IMG/VR virus record: IMGVR_UViG_3300036715_001968
Span: 1 to 46,205 of that record
Strand: one strand, 5' to 3'
Length of the DNA stretch: 46,205 bases
Source: a virus
A model generated the notes under the pieces. It was not told the origin of the DNA. It was given only the letters and a program-made list of their open reading frames with translations, and made no database searches. A program made the translations under genes and the position numbers. Positions 28,899 to 37,781 of this stretch are shown in pieces (the first letter of the stretch is position 1; every line of letters begins with the position of its first letter).

Positions 28899-29975
28899 AT
28901 GGGTAGCGTTTTAGACGCCTCGATTCAGAAGTTTTCGGGGCAGGAACTTCAGCCCCTTTTCCGGCCACAGTTGGCCCTATCAACCGGGTTCAATCTCCCG
29001 CCGTCCGTCACGATCTCCAAAGGCCAGTTGATGGCCCCTGTGAGTGGTGGCAACATGAACGAAACGCAGACGCTCACGCTGTCTGCCTCGCTCTCTTCGG
29101 GTAACTTCTCGATCAACGTGACCCGAGACGGTGTGACCCAAATCGCCGGCAACATCGGGTATAACCCAACTGCCGCGCAGGTGCAGTCTGCCATCGTTGC
29201 CCTTGGCATCATCGGCACGGGCAATTGCACGGTGACTGGTTCGACGGGCGGCCCGTTCACTTTCACATTTGGCGGTGGCCTGGCCAATACCCCGTTGCCC
29301 TTGATGGGTGGCAACCTTGGCACGCTGGCTGGTGGCACGCCTGCTTTGACATTCGCGAGAACTCAGGCCGGTCAGACGGCTGGCACGCTCGCCCCTTATG
29401 CTGGTGCGGTAATCGCTCCACCATCGACCGCTCCGACGCTCACGCCAACTGGTTCGGGTGGTACGATTGGGGCTGGTACTTACTTTGTTAATTACACGTT
29501 GGTGACTGCTCTTGGCGAGACGACCCCAAGCCCAGCGGCTCCGACCACGTTGACTTCGGCCCAGTCGATTGTGGTGACCTCGATCACTGGTCTCGCATCT
29601 TCGGTTACGGCGGTAAACTTCTACATCAATGGATGTCTGTCGAAGACGGTTACACCAACTTCGGGTGCAACGGGTTCGGTTACGATCTCTGCCGCATCGA
29701 CGACCCTAGCCGGTTCGCCTCCAACCCTGAACGGAGCCAACCCCAAGCCGATGGCGATTGCTCGATACGACATTGCGACCGACTCGTCTGGAAACATCAC
29801 TTTCGGCGCACAGTCGGGCGGCGGTTTCTGGGGTGACACGGAACTTTCGTCGGCCTTCTACGTGACGGGCGATTATTCTTGTGCCGATGTTATCGGCCTG
29901 GACACCAACGCCATTACGGCGGGCGGTTTGAAGTTGATCACCGGAACGGTTACCAGCGGTATTCTCCGGCTGTAA
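28899..29975 (+). CDS. Head decoration-like protein with inserted Ig-like domains
   Basis: This 358-residue protein starts at ATG 28899 after GAGGTG. The N-terminal arm and last 70 residues (GGGFWGDTELSSAFYVTGDY, ITAGGLKLITG) resemble capsid decoration proteins. Between them lie two inserted beta domains. One, about 55-150, has IGYNPTAAQVQSAIVALGII and GNCTVTGSTGGPFTFTFGGG. The other, about 175-275, is fibronectin-like (GTYFVNYTLVTALGETTPSP). It stands just before the capsid gene. The inserts probably display on the virion and may bind hosts or surfaces. Confidence 0.7.
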   Translation: MGSVLDASIQKFSGQELQPLFRPQLALSTGFNLPPSVTISKGQLMAPVSGGNMNETQTLTLSASLSSGNFSINVTRDGVTQIAGNIGYNPTAAQVQSAIVALGIIGTGNCTVTGSTGGPFTFTFGGGLANTPLPLMGGNLGTLAGGTPALTFARTQAGQTAGTLAPYAGAVIAPPSTAPTLTPTGSGGTIGAGTYFVNYTLVTALGETTPSPAAPTTLTSAQSIVVTSITGLASSVTAVNFYINGCLSKTVTPTSGATGSVTISAASTTLAGSPPTLNGANPKPMAIARYDIATDSSGNITFGAQSGGGFWGDTELSSAFYVTGDYSCADVIGLDTNAITAGGLKLITGTVTSGILRL

Positions 29976-30067
29976 TTTCGCTTCGACTTCGTGTTGATTT
30001 CTGTCTCGGGCGGCTCGTGCCGTCCCGTGTTTCTTGACTGTACGGGCCTTACCCGAGGATACCGAAT

Positions 30068-31111
30068 ATGCCTGTGACTCTGCTTTACCCGTCAACCGTT
30101 GACCTCAAGCGGATTGAGCAAAAGAAGCTTCCATTCAACATGACCGACTTCACTTTTAAGGAGCTTTTTCCGCTCCGCGAAGTGGACGCCGCGATTATCG
30201 AATGGTTCCAACTCGACAACTTCACCGGCCTGATGAGCCCACGCGGTCTTGATGGCGTGGCACCTCGAATTGTGCCGAAGCCAGAGAATCGCTACGAAAT
30301 GGAGCCGGGCGTTTATGGCAATCATATGATTGTCAGCGAACGCGAGATCACCCGCCGCGCACAATCGCAGGCGAACTTGTTCACGCCTGTCGACGTTCGG
30401 GATTTGGTCATGCAGCGATCCGAACAGTTGATGCACTTGCAAGTTGCTCGAATGCTCAAGCTTTCGTGGGATTTGCTGATCTCTGGTATCTTCACATATG
30501 TGAACGACACGCAAGCGATCGTGCATCGAAGCTCGTACCAGCAAACTACGTTCACAGCTGCGAACCTTTGGTCGGACGCCGCGAACTCAACACCGTTGGC
30601 AGACCTGCGAGCGGTCAAGCTCTTGGCCCGTGGCAAGTCGACCGCGTTCAACTCGCAGTCGAAACTGTACATGAATCAGACCACGTTTAACTACATGGTC
30701 GCGAACCGCAATCTTGCCGACTTGTACGGCGTCCGTACGGGTGGTTTGACCGGGGCCGCCCAGAGCCTTGCGTTGGCCACGAATCTTAACCGGATCAATG
30801 AGATTCTGACCGGCGAAGATTTGCCTACCATCGTAATTTACGATGAAACTTGGGAAGACGATTCCGGCGTTCCTAACTTGCTCATCCCAACTGGCAAGGC
30901 CCAGCTTTTCGGCGTGCGAAAGAGTGGGGCTCCGCTCGGTAACTGGACGCTCACCCGCAACGCCTGGAATCCGAGCTACGCACCAGGCTCGTACTACAAG
31001 GTCATCCAGAACGAGCGACCGGGCGAACCGCCACTGGAAATTCATCGTGGTTTCAACGGAGGCATCGAATTGCACTTCCCAGGCTCGCTGGTAACCATGA
31101 CGGTTGCCTAA
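30068..31111 (+). CDS. Major capsid protein (lambda gpE-like)
   Basis: The protein has 347 residues from ATG 30068 after GAGGA. Features of the HK97-fold Phage_cap_E family include FKELFPLREVDAAIIEWFQL, RYEMEPGVYGNHMIVSEREI, LYMNQTTFNYMVANRNLADL and the C-terminal YKVIQNERPGEPPLEIHRG followed by a beta strand. No long scaffold-like N-terminus is present, consistent with the separate scaffold. It follows the protease and decoration genes in lambda order. Confidence 0.88.
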   Translation: MPVTLLYPSTVDLKRIEQKKLPFNMTDFTFKELFPLREVDAAIIEWFQLDNFTGLMSPRGLDGVAPRIVPKPENRYEMEPGVYGNHMIVSEREITRRAQSQANLFTPVDVRDLVMQRSEQLMHLQVARMLKLSWDLLISGIFTYVNDTQAIVHRSSYQQTTFTAANLWSDAANSTPLADLRAVKLLARGKSTAFNSQSKLYMNQTTFNYMVANRNLADLYGVRTGGLTGAAQSLALATNLNRINEILTGEDLPTIVIYDETWEDDSGVPNLLIPTGKAQLFGVRKSGAPLGNWTLTRNAWNPSYAPGSYYKVIQNERPGEPPLEIHRGFNGGIELHFPGSLVTMTVA

Positions 31112-31216
31112 GTCTTGATATCGGCAATTATTTAATAGATGAAAAATCCAGCACACTCGGGGTCAGAGCAATCTGGCCTTGGGTGTTTGCATAATCATTT
31201 TCGCAAAGGTTCAAAC

Positions 31217-31576
31217 GTGGCAAAGATCCAACCCATCGAAACGCCACCGGAAGCAACGCCCGAAGCATTGGCTGAAGCTCCAGTGGAAACCACGCCAGAG
31301 ACGACCGACGCCGCAACTGAATCTCCTGCGGAAGTTGTCGCCGATCCTGTTCAATCAACCCAAGAAACGCCAGCGGAAGCAACGGCGGAAGCATCGCCCC
31401 AGCCTTCTGGCGAGCCTTCTGGGAAGCCCGCGAAATACATCGTTCAAGCCCAGTATTTGGGTCCCTGGACTCGGGGCGACATTTTGACCGCTGGCCAACT
31501 CAAAGCGGCAAATCTCAGCGACGACCGAATCTTGGATCTTCAACTCCAGGGCCTTTTGCTGGAGCAATCTGACTAA
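31217..31576 (+). CDS. Acidic low-complexity head-associated protein
   Basis: The start is GTG 31217, six bases after AAAGGT, giving 119 residues. Residues 8-70 are imperfect Pro/Glu/Thr/Ala repeats (ETPPEATPEALAEAPVETTP). The last 45 residues form a small folded domain (YIVQAQYLGPWTRGDILTAG, LSDDRILDLQLQGLL). Position after the capsid gene suggests a head-completion or decoration role. The function is unknown. Confidence 0.65.
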   Translation: MAKIQPIETPPEATPEALAEAPVETTPETTDAATESPAEVVADPVQSTQETPAEATAEASPQPSGEPSGKPAKYIVQAQYLGPWTRGDILTAGQLKAANLSDDRILDLQLQGLLLEQSD

Positions 31577-32058
31577 TGGCCACCCTGACACGAGCCGACA
31601 TCGAATCCGTGCTGATCAAGCGTTGCGGTGTCGCGCTCGTGACCGTGGGTCTTGATGGCACGACAATCAGCGGATCGAATGCCGATCTAGTCGACCCAAT
31701 CAGATACGCCGTCCGCATGTTCGGAATCCAGCTACAAGGCACGGTGTCCGTGGTCGATGCGGACCTGATTTCCATCGTCGGCTGGAAGATCGAAAAGCTG
31801 TTAGACATCGGCGAAAAGCGAATCCTCGAAACGTGCGTTGATCGATATATCTATGTCGACTCACAAGTTGATCGGGACTTGCAAAAGTATGATCAGCTTC
31901 GCAAGGGCTGGGAGACTCGGATAGCGGCCCTCGAATCTCGATTAAGTCGGCCTTACGGGCCTGGAACGGGCGGGGCAGTGGGTGGCAGCTTAGTGGCCGG
32001 TCGACCTTTGCGAAACACCGAACCACTCAAAGGCCCTGGTGGGTGGCCATTCAAATGA
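31576..32058 (+). CDS. Head-tail connector-like protein
   Basis: The protein has 160 residues from ATG 31576, in a TAATG arrangement with the previous stop. An N-terminal helical domain (TRADIESVLIKRCGVALVTV, DPIRYAVRMFGIQLQGTVSV) precedes a helix-rich centre and a Gly/Pro-rich tail. The position right after the capsid region and before a stopper-like gene suits an adaptor that joins portal and tail. No firm family match. Confidence 0.55.
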   Translation: MATLTRADIESVLIKRCGVALVTVGLDGTTISGSNADLVDPIRYAVRMFGIQLQGTVSVVDADLISIVGWKIEKLLDIGEKRILETCVDRYIYVDSQVDRDLQKYDQLRKGWETRIAALESRLSRPYGPGTGGAVGGSLVAGRPLRNTEPLKGPGGWPFK

Positions 32059-32420
32059 GCATTCCACCACCGCCCGGCAGAAATTCTGATATGTTCCCCC
32101 ACACGCTAACCGTCCGCCCCGTTTCCTACTCCCAAGATTCGGCGGGCGGCTCGGTTCGCGCGGACGGTTCCGGCTCATCCATCCCATGCAACGCCCAGCC
32201 GGGCGATTCCGATACGTCCACGATGGCGGCGTTAGAGTCTGGGCAGGTGATCGGCTCGGTTATTTATCGAATCAGCACGACAACCGACCCAGCCGTAGCG
32301 CCTGAACAGCGGGTAACTGTGGTCATCGCAGGGGCCACGATAGAACTTGTGGCGGCGGGCCAAGCGAAGCTTGTGGCACGTGGCGATATGTGGCGATTCA
32401 TCGCAGTTCAGAGGGTTTGA
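32055..32420 (+). CDS. Head-tail stopper-like protein
   Basis: The start is ATG 32055, overlapping the upstream stop as ATGA; 121 residues. It is a small beta-barrel pattern: MFPHTLTVRPVSYSQDSAGG, VIYRISTTTDPAVAPEQRVT, ATIELVAAGQAKLVARGDMW. This is typical of head-completion/stopper proteins that seal the connector after packaging. The Gly-rich loop and its place behind the adaptor-like gene support this. Confidence 0.65.
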   Translation: MSIPPPPGRNSDMFPHTLTVRPVSYSQDSAGGSVRADGSGSSIPCNAQPGDSDTSTMAALESGQVIGSVIYRISTTTDPAVAPEQRVTVVIAGATIELVAAGQAKLVARGDMWRFIAVQRV

Positions 32421-32423
32421 TAA

Positions 32424-34382
32424 ATGGCGGCATTCACAACACAACGGTCCGGCAATTGGTCAGACATCGTTTCGGGGACTCGTCCTTGGTCCACCTTGAA
32501 CGGTTCCGGGACCAATGGAGTTCCGGGCCCTGGTGACTCTATTACAATCGCTGCGGGCCATACCCTGACGGTCGATACCAGTCAGTCTATCGGCACGTCT
32601 GGCGTCGCTGATTCTATCTCGATCGGGGCAAGCACCGGAGCCATCGCAACACTTGCCATCGCCGCTGGTGTGACTCTCGCTTATTACGGAAATCGGTGGC
32701 TTTCGTATGGCGATTTAACGATGGCAGCGGGAAGTAATCTCATTTTATCAGGCACGGGACCAACGCGACTCCATTTTTACAACGGGAATAGCAACCGAGC
32801 AAATGACATCACGATCACTGGAACTTCTGGTTCACGATGCTCGATCAAAGGTTCTTCGGGTAAACGCTTCGGCATAAGTAACGGCGGATCATTCCGAAAC
32901 GTAAACATCTCTTATTGTGACTTCGCATTTGGAGACACCTCCGCATCGTGGCCGAATTTGCTTACACTCGGTGGGTCCGAGAGTACGGTAGTTATTGATA
33001 ATGTGGTAATGGAAGACGGTTACATTGGGATCGCGCAAGCGTCTGCGATGACGGCGGCATCAAACTTCACGCTCAAAAATTCTTATCTCAAAGATACATT
33101 CACAAATGGCAAGAACTCATCGTTGATTATTCGATCGGGAGCGACCGCAACCGGAACGCGGCTGATCAAAAATAACTCTTTTGGTTCGGGATTTCAAAGT
33201 CAGGCAGGCGGTTTCCTTAACTTCACCATTGATCATAATGTATTCAATCGAACGACGGCATCAGGGACAAGCTCGGCCCCTCCAATCGCTTCATCGACAG
33301 CAGGTAGATGGACAGTATTTCAAAACAACTTAGTACGAACAACCGCCGATTCTAACTGCTCCACACCGTTGATGGGAGACATGTTGAATAACATGTTCCT
33401 ATATGACAACTCGTCAGGAACCGACCCGAACGTGGTGCAGGCGAGCCAAGCAGCATCAGGGGCAGGGAACATCGGCAAGATCCAAGGCAACATCTGCCAA
33501 GCCTATTCAACGGGTGGCAATGCCGCATGGTTTTACCTTAACACCTCAGCATGGAACGCACTTTCTGCCACGTCCTTGTCGCTCCTGAATAACATCGTTC
33601 TCGGCAACATTTCGGGCGTGAGTGGTTGCGGGAGCCTCTTCAACTGCGCTACCGCCAATGACGGAAATACATCCGTAACGATTGAACATAACACCTTTAA
33701 CACCGATGGTTCGGCGTATGTCGGTGCGGTCTATTTGGGTGATGGGAACACGACCGTTGCGGCTGGAATGCTGGCATCACTTCGGGGGAATCTCGGATAC
33801 GGTACGGCAACACCGGCGGGAAGCTACAACGCAATATTGCGAATCGTTTCCAACGCGGTCGCAACCAATGTTTGCGCCGCTGCTAACTGCGAATACAATG
33901 GCGGCGTTTATCTCGTCGCGTCATCATCGCCATATGCTCAAACGTCAAAGCCCGGCTATGTGACATCCGGCACACAAAACATCTTTTCGTCTGCACCAGG
34001 ATCAAACTCAAGCGACGTTTCGAGCACCACGTCATCGACCGATCCACTGTTTTTCGACAGTACCCGGAATATGTCTACAGCCTATTCCGCCTCGTCTTGC
34101 TTGAATCAAACCAACATTAGCACGGCTGGCAACTTTCAGGCGTTGACCGAATATATCGCCAGTACGATGAACGGAAACCCCACCGTGATTGCCGACGTGG
34201 TTACATGGATAAAAGCAGGTTACGCCCCGAGGAATTCAGCCTACAAAACAACGTGGGGCACCGATACCAACACGGTGAATAACACCACCATCGGGGCAGT
34301 CGCTGGAATCTTCGGCGGCCCGTGGCCGTACCATCTTGACAATCAAAACATGAGTTCATTCGCCGCAGGAATGGGGCTATAA
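32424..34382 (+). CDS. Parallel beta-helix protein
   Basis: This 652-residue protein starts at ATG 32424 after GAGGG. It opens with a GNWSD...VPGPGDSITIAAGHTLTV module, as in planctomycete surface proteins. Then come many short strands with Asn ladders (NITGTS-like, FTLKNSYLKD, NFTIDHNVFN, VTIEHNTFNT). These are characteristic of pectate-lyase-type right-handed beta-helices used in tailspikes and adhesins. It is inserted among connector genes rather than at the tail end. A catalytic site cannot be assigned. It is probably a virion surface or receptor-binding protein. Confidence 0.7.
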   Translation: MAAFTTQRSGNWSDIVSGTRPWSTLNGSGTNGVPGPGDSITIAAGHTLTVDTSQSIGTSGVADSISIGASTGAIATLAIAAGVTLAYYGNRWLSYGDLTMAAGSNLILSGTGPTRLHFYNGNSNRANDITITGTSGSRCSIKGSSGKRFGISNGGSFRNVNISYCDFAFGDTSASWPNLLTLGGSESTVVIDNVVMEDGYIGIAQASAMTAASNFTLKNSYLKDTFTNGKNSSLIIRSGATATGTRLIKNNSFGSGFQSQAGGFLNFTIDHNVFNRTTASGTSSAPPIASSTAGRWTVFQNNLVRTTADSNCSTPLMGDMLNNMFLYDNSSGTDPNVVQASQAASGAGNIGKIQGNICQAYSTGGNAAWFYLNTSAWNALSATSLSLLNNIVLGNISGVSGCGSLFNCATANDGNTSVTIEHNTFNTDGSAYVGAVYLGDGNTTVAAGMLASLRGNLGYGTATPAGSYNAILRIVSNAVATNVCAAANCEYNGGVYLVASSSPYAQTSKPGYVTSGTQNIFSSAPGSNSSDVSSTTSSTDPLFFDSTRNMSTAYSASSCLNQTNISTAGNFQALTEYIASTMNGNPTVIADVVTWIKAGYAPRNSAYKTTWGTDTNTVNNTTIGAVAGIFGGPWPYHLDNQNMSSFAAGMGL

Positions 34383-34386
34383 TCAT

Positions 34387-35994
34387 ATGCTGCTAGATTA
34401 TGCTTTGGGCCAAACGTCCATCGTTTTGAGGGTAAAGATTCGCAATTCCTCAGTCAGCACCGGGGCAGGATTGACGGGCCTAACGTCGTCATCCACGGGC
34501 CTGCGAATTGCCACCATCGCAGACAACGAAGCCACCCCAACGGCCTACACGGTGGCCGGTTCGACGATTGAAACGATCACGACCCTTGGCACGTTTGCAA
34601 CCCCGACCGCAACCAAATGTCGTTTCAAGGAAGTGGACGCCACGAACCATCCTGGTGTTTACGAACTACAGATTGATAACACCCGGTTTGCAGTGGCTTC
34701 GGCCAAGTCGTTATTGATCACAATCTCAGGGGCAACGAATGCAGCCGAGTGTGACGTTTGCATCCCATTGCGAACGGTCAATCCTTATTCTGCGGCGTTC
34801 GGTTTGACGCTCGCCAAAACAACGAACATCACTGGATTTAACGATATCGCCGCGACGGCAATTGTCAGCGGTGGAGCAATCACGACTAGCTCTGGTGCGG
34901 TCTCGACGGTCACCACTTTGACTAACGCGCCAAGTGACTCGGATGGTGTGACATCGCTTCTCACTCGAATCACTTCGGCTCGCGCGGTGTATCTCGATAA
35001 TCTGAACGTCGGAGGCGTAGTGGCCTCGCACGCGGACATTACTGGCCTCGACACAGCGACTCCTTTGGCTCGCGTCTATTGTTCCCCATCCTTCATTAAA
35101 CCAACGACCGGCACGATTACTTATCCGATTGTGCTTGAGATTCGCAACCTTTCGGGCATTCTCACCGATGCTGACAGTGGTATTCCAGGGATCACCACCA
35201 CGTTTACCAACGGGGCTGGCGCCGACCGATCGGGCAATCTATCAGGGTGGACCAAGGTGAGCACTGGAACATATCAGCGAACCTACACAGTCACTTCAAC
35301 CGATGCTGATGAGCCGATGATTGGCCGGTTCACTGGCGCGGTTAGCGGAAATGCGTTTTCGGCAACGGCAACGCCAGATGTGGCCGACTATAACACATAC
35401 AACACAACTGACCGCACGATGCTGACCGCACTGTACAACCTGGCACCGGCCAATGTACTTTTGGTCGATGGATCGGGGAAAGTCAGTCTTTCGGCATCTC
35501 AGGTCTACAATAACACCGGCCAAACGACGAAAGTTGCTGCAACCCTGCTCTCTAGCGATATCACCGGCACACCCGTTGCGAACGTCACGCAATGGGGCGG
35601 CTCGGCGGTCACTGGGATGCCGCTACCCACGAGCTCCTACACGGCACAAACAGGCGATGCTTTCGCTCGAATCGGGGTGGCTGGTGCTGGCCTCACCGCA
35701 TTGGGCGACACTCGGCTGTCGAACCTAGATGCGACCATTTCCAGCCGGTCAACATTCGTCACGGGCGGGTCCGTTGTGCTCTCTTCAGATGGGCTCGATA
35801 ACGTGGTGGTTGAAACTGGCGTGAACGCTCGGCAAGCCCTCTCACCGATCCTTGCAGCCGCTGCTGGGGTACTGTCAGGGGCGACTACCGGCACGATCGT
35901 CGTAAAGGGCGCAAACGTCGCAACCACGCGAATCACAGCCACCACCGACGCCAACGGCAACCGTTCGGCTGTCACTCTCAGCTTGCCAACCTAA
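34387..35994 (+). CDS. Virion structural protein
   Basis: The protein has 535 residues from ATG 34387. The N-terminal part is a beta domain about 120 residues long (TAYTVAGSTIETITTLGTFA, HPGVYELQIDN), similar to upper-baseplate or fibre N-termini. Ser/Thr-rich repeats follow. The end has AQTGDAFARIGVAGAGLTAL, DTRLSNLDATISSR and VETGVNARQALSPILAAAAG, motifs frequent in planctomycete phage fibre proteins. It follows the beta-helix gene, so the pair may form one appendage. Confidence 0.65.
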   Translation: MLLDYALGQTSIVLRVKIRNSSVSTGAGLTGLTSSSTGLRIATIADNEATPTAYTVAGSTIETITTLGTFATPTATKCRFKEVDATNHPGVYELQIDNTRFAVASAKSLLITISGATNAAECDVCIPLRTVNPYSAAFGLTLAKTTNITGFNDIAATAIVSGGAITTSSGAVSTVTTLTNAPSDSDGVTSLLTRITSARAVYLDNLNVGGVVASHADITGLDTATPLARVYCSPSFIKPTTGTITYPIVLEIRNLSGILTDADSGIPGITTTFTNGAGADRSGNLSGWTKVSTGTYQRTYTVTSTDADEPMIGRFTGAVSGNAFSATATPDVADYNTYNTTDRTMLTALYNLAPANVLLVDGSGKVSLSASQVYNNTGQTTKVAATLLSSDITGTPVANVTQWGGSAVTGMPLPTSSYTAQTGDAFARIGVAGAGLTALGDTRLSNLDATISSRSTFVTGGSVVLSSDGLDNVVVETGVNARQALSPILAAAAGVLSGATTGTIVVKGANVATTRITATTDANGNRSAVTLSLPT

Positions 35995-36006
35995 GGAGGC
36001 TGATTC

Positions 36007-36510
36007 ATGTTCACCGCTACATATTTTACACCGACTTATTTTGCACCGACGTACTTTGCGGAAGTTGGCAGTTCATCCACGCCTCCCAGCTTGCTCGCGG
36101 CCATCGAAGCGAAGTTAATCGCCGATTCCACCTTGTCTGCGATTACGGGCGGGTTTTGGAAAGATCAGAAGCCCGCGAAGTCGTTGACCGGGACACAGTA
36201 TCCGGGGCCTTACGTCACGATTACTCGACTAGGATCGACCGAATTATGGCGAACTAAAACGAGCCGATGGCAATCGGAAAAGATCCGTTTTCGGGTCCAT
36301 GTTACCAACGCTAGTGACGCTGAAACTTATGGCGATTTGATTATTGCTTCAGTTTCAGGATGGCAGCCGATCGATTACGCGAATGGCTTCGTTGCGCAAA
36401 TTCACGAGGCGGGATCATCGTCGAACCGTGTCACAAAACTAAGTGTCGGCGAATTGTCGGCTTGGACATTTGACACTGTTTTCATATTTGAATGTAAACG
36501 GGGAGCATGA
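36007..36510 (+). CDS. Tail terminator-like protein
   Basis: The protein has 167 residues from ATG 36007, which has a perfect AAGGAGG site. A short aromatic repeat (TYFTPTYFAPTYFAE) precedes a fold with LLAAIEAKLIADSTLSAITG, YPGPYVTITRLGST and KIRFRVHVTNASDAETYGDL. This matches the alpha/beta pattern of DUF3168/tail-terminator proteins that cap the tail tube. The aromatic repeat is unusual. Confidence 0.65.
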   Translation: MFTATYFTPTYFAPTYFAEVGSSSTPPSLLAAIEAKLIADSTLSAITGGFWKDQKPAKSLTGTQYPGPYVTITRLGSTELWRTKTSRWQSEKIRFRVHVTNASDAETYGDLIIASVSGWQPIDYANGFVAQIHEAGSSSNRVTKLSVGELSAWTFDTVFIFECKRGA

Positions 36511-37196
36511 GCTTGATTTACACAATCACCACGACCACCAAAAAAGATGGGGCCGTGCTCTCGACGTGGACGGAATCCATTATCGCTGACGGGTGTCCAG
36601 TCTGGTCTGTCGGAGTGCTGGGAGGGGTGTCAAATCAGCAGGCACAAATTCCGATAAATATCGCGAATTTGCAAGGTTTGCTGATCGGATCAAGTCAGCC
36701 CGTTACAATCAAAGTCAACGGTAATAATGCCGTTCAATCGCTCACGATTACTGGATCACCAACGGGCGGAACATTTACAGTTACTTACGCCACGATCACG
36801 TCCGGGGCCATCGCCTATAATGCTTCGGCGGCGACCGTTCAAACGGCTTTGCAGGCCATGAGTAGCATTGGGGCGAACAACGTCACGGTTACCGGCTCGG
36901 ATGGGGGGCCTTGGACGTTGACGTTCAGCGGTGCTCTTGGCGTGCAACCCATCACGACCGTGACGCGCACGGCAAGTTTCACAGGTGGTACAACTCCAGA
37001 CGTGACACCTGCCAGCGTGACGACTGGGGTAGTACCGGTGCAGACTTTAATCTTTTCGGCTGGAAACCCGTTGGTATGGTCATATCAAGATGGGTTTTTT
37101 GCCGATCCGCTTTCAGTTTCGGTGGTGAATTTGTGGATCACCAATCCAGGGACAGTCGCCGCAAAAGTTACCATTGAGTTGCCCAGCAATTCATGA
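36507..37196 (+). CDS. Tail protein with inserted Ig-like domain
   Basis: This 229-residue protein starts at ATG 36507, overlapping the upstream stop. Flanking parts (WTESIIADGCPVWSVGVLGG, LVWSYQDGFFADPLSVSVVN) form the base domain. The middle, about 75-175, is an inserted module with GGTFTVTYATITSGAIAYNA, SAATVQTALQAMSSIGANNV and TVTGSDGGPWTLTFSG, the same type as in the decoration protein. It lies between tail-terminator-like and tape-measure genes, where the tail tube gene is expected. Confidence 0.65.
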   Translation: MSLIYTITTTTKKDGAVLSTWTESIIADGCPVWSVGVLGGVSNQQAQIPINIANLQGLLIGSSQPVTIKVNGNNAVQSLTITGSPTGGTFTVTYATITSGAIAYNASAATVQTALQAMSSIGANNVTVTGSDGGPWTLTFSGALGVQPITTVTRTASFTGGTTPDVTPASVTTGVVPVQTLIFSAGNPLVWSYQDGFFADPLSVSVVNLWITNPGTVAAKVTIELPSNS

Positions 37197-37248
37197 TGAT
37201 TTCCATTGATCTTTGAATGATGGGTATAGACTCTGACCCGTCTTCGAT

Positions 37249-37288
37249 CTTGCTGCTTTCAATTTTCTTTGCAATCGAAAGCGGCAAG
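37249..37288. other. Large 12-base-stem hairpin
   Basis: CTTGCTGCTTTC and GAAAGCGGCAAG pair over 12 positions (one G-T) around a 16-base loop. Neither strand has a T tail. It lies in the gap 37197-37375 between a tail gene and the 3' end of the opposite-strand cargo gene. It could stop or stabilise transcripts arriving from both sides. Confidence 0.5.
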
Positions 37289-37375
37289 CAAAACGATAAG
37301 AGTTAGCAGCAATCGTATCGATGAAGATTGCCAGAGCCTTAGCAAACACATATTCACCGTAACGCATAATTGCAC

Positions 37376-37735
37376 TTATCCTGGTCGACGGGGGTTAGAG
37401 CAAGCCAGACCAGCTAGGCCAACCATGAAGCATATTGCGCAAGTCTGGCTTTCAGAAATCGCGCCTCTTGATGACGTGCCGAATGCAGCTATAGGCGAAA
37501 ACATTGTGAGTAGGGAAAGTAAAATTCGAGACCAATTGATTGAACCTCTAGGTCTTTCTTCTGGCCTTTGAGGAATCAAATGAACTGGTGCCTTTGTGTC
37601 AATTATGACATCCAAGGCGTCTTTCGGTGGTATCAAAACGCGAGCCTTGCACTCGGGGCAAGTCATTGATTTGCCCGCATGCTCATCCTTGGCATTGAAT
37701 CGTTTACCGCAAACGCAATCGAACAAGATCGACAT
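37376..37735 (-). CDS. Zinc-ribbon membrane protein, cargo gene (moron)
   Basis: This 119-residue protein starts at ATG 37735 with GGAG eight bases upstream. Residues 5-35 form a zinc ribbon, DCVCGKRFNAKDEHAGKSMT followed by CPECKARV, of the kind seen in many planctomycete proteins. A hydrophobic segment follows near residues 70-90 (ILLSLLTMFSPIAAFG), with cysteines near the end. It is the only leftward gene in the late region, which is typical of cargo genes expressed from the prophage. It might alter the host envelope or regulation. Confidence 0.75.
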   Translation of the reverse strand: MSILFDCVCGKRFNAKDEHAGKSMTCPECKARVLIPPKDALDVIIDTKAPVHLIPQRPEERPRGSINWSRILLSLLTMFSPIAAFGTSSRGAISESQTCAICFMVGLAGLACSNPRRPG

Positions 37736-37781
37736 CGCAAAGACTCCAAGATTGATTTACCCAAATCCAGGTTACACCCCT

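Noticed and set aside
30001-30035. Terminator between decoration and capsid genes
   Set aside because: A GGGCGGC/GCCGTCCC hairpin is imperfect and followed by GTGTTTC only, so it is too weak to call.
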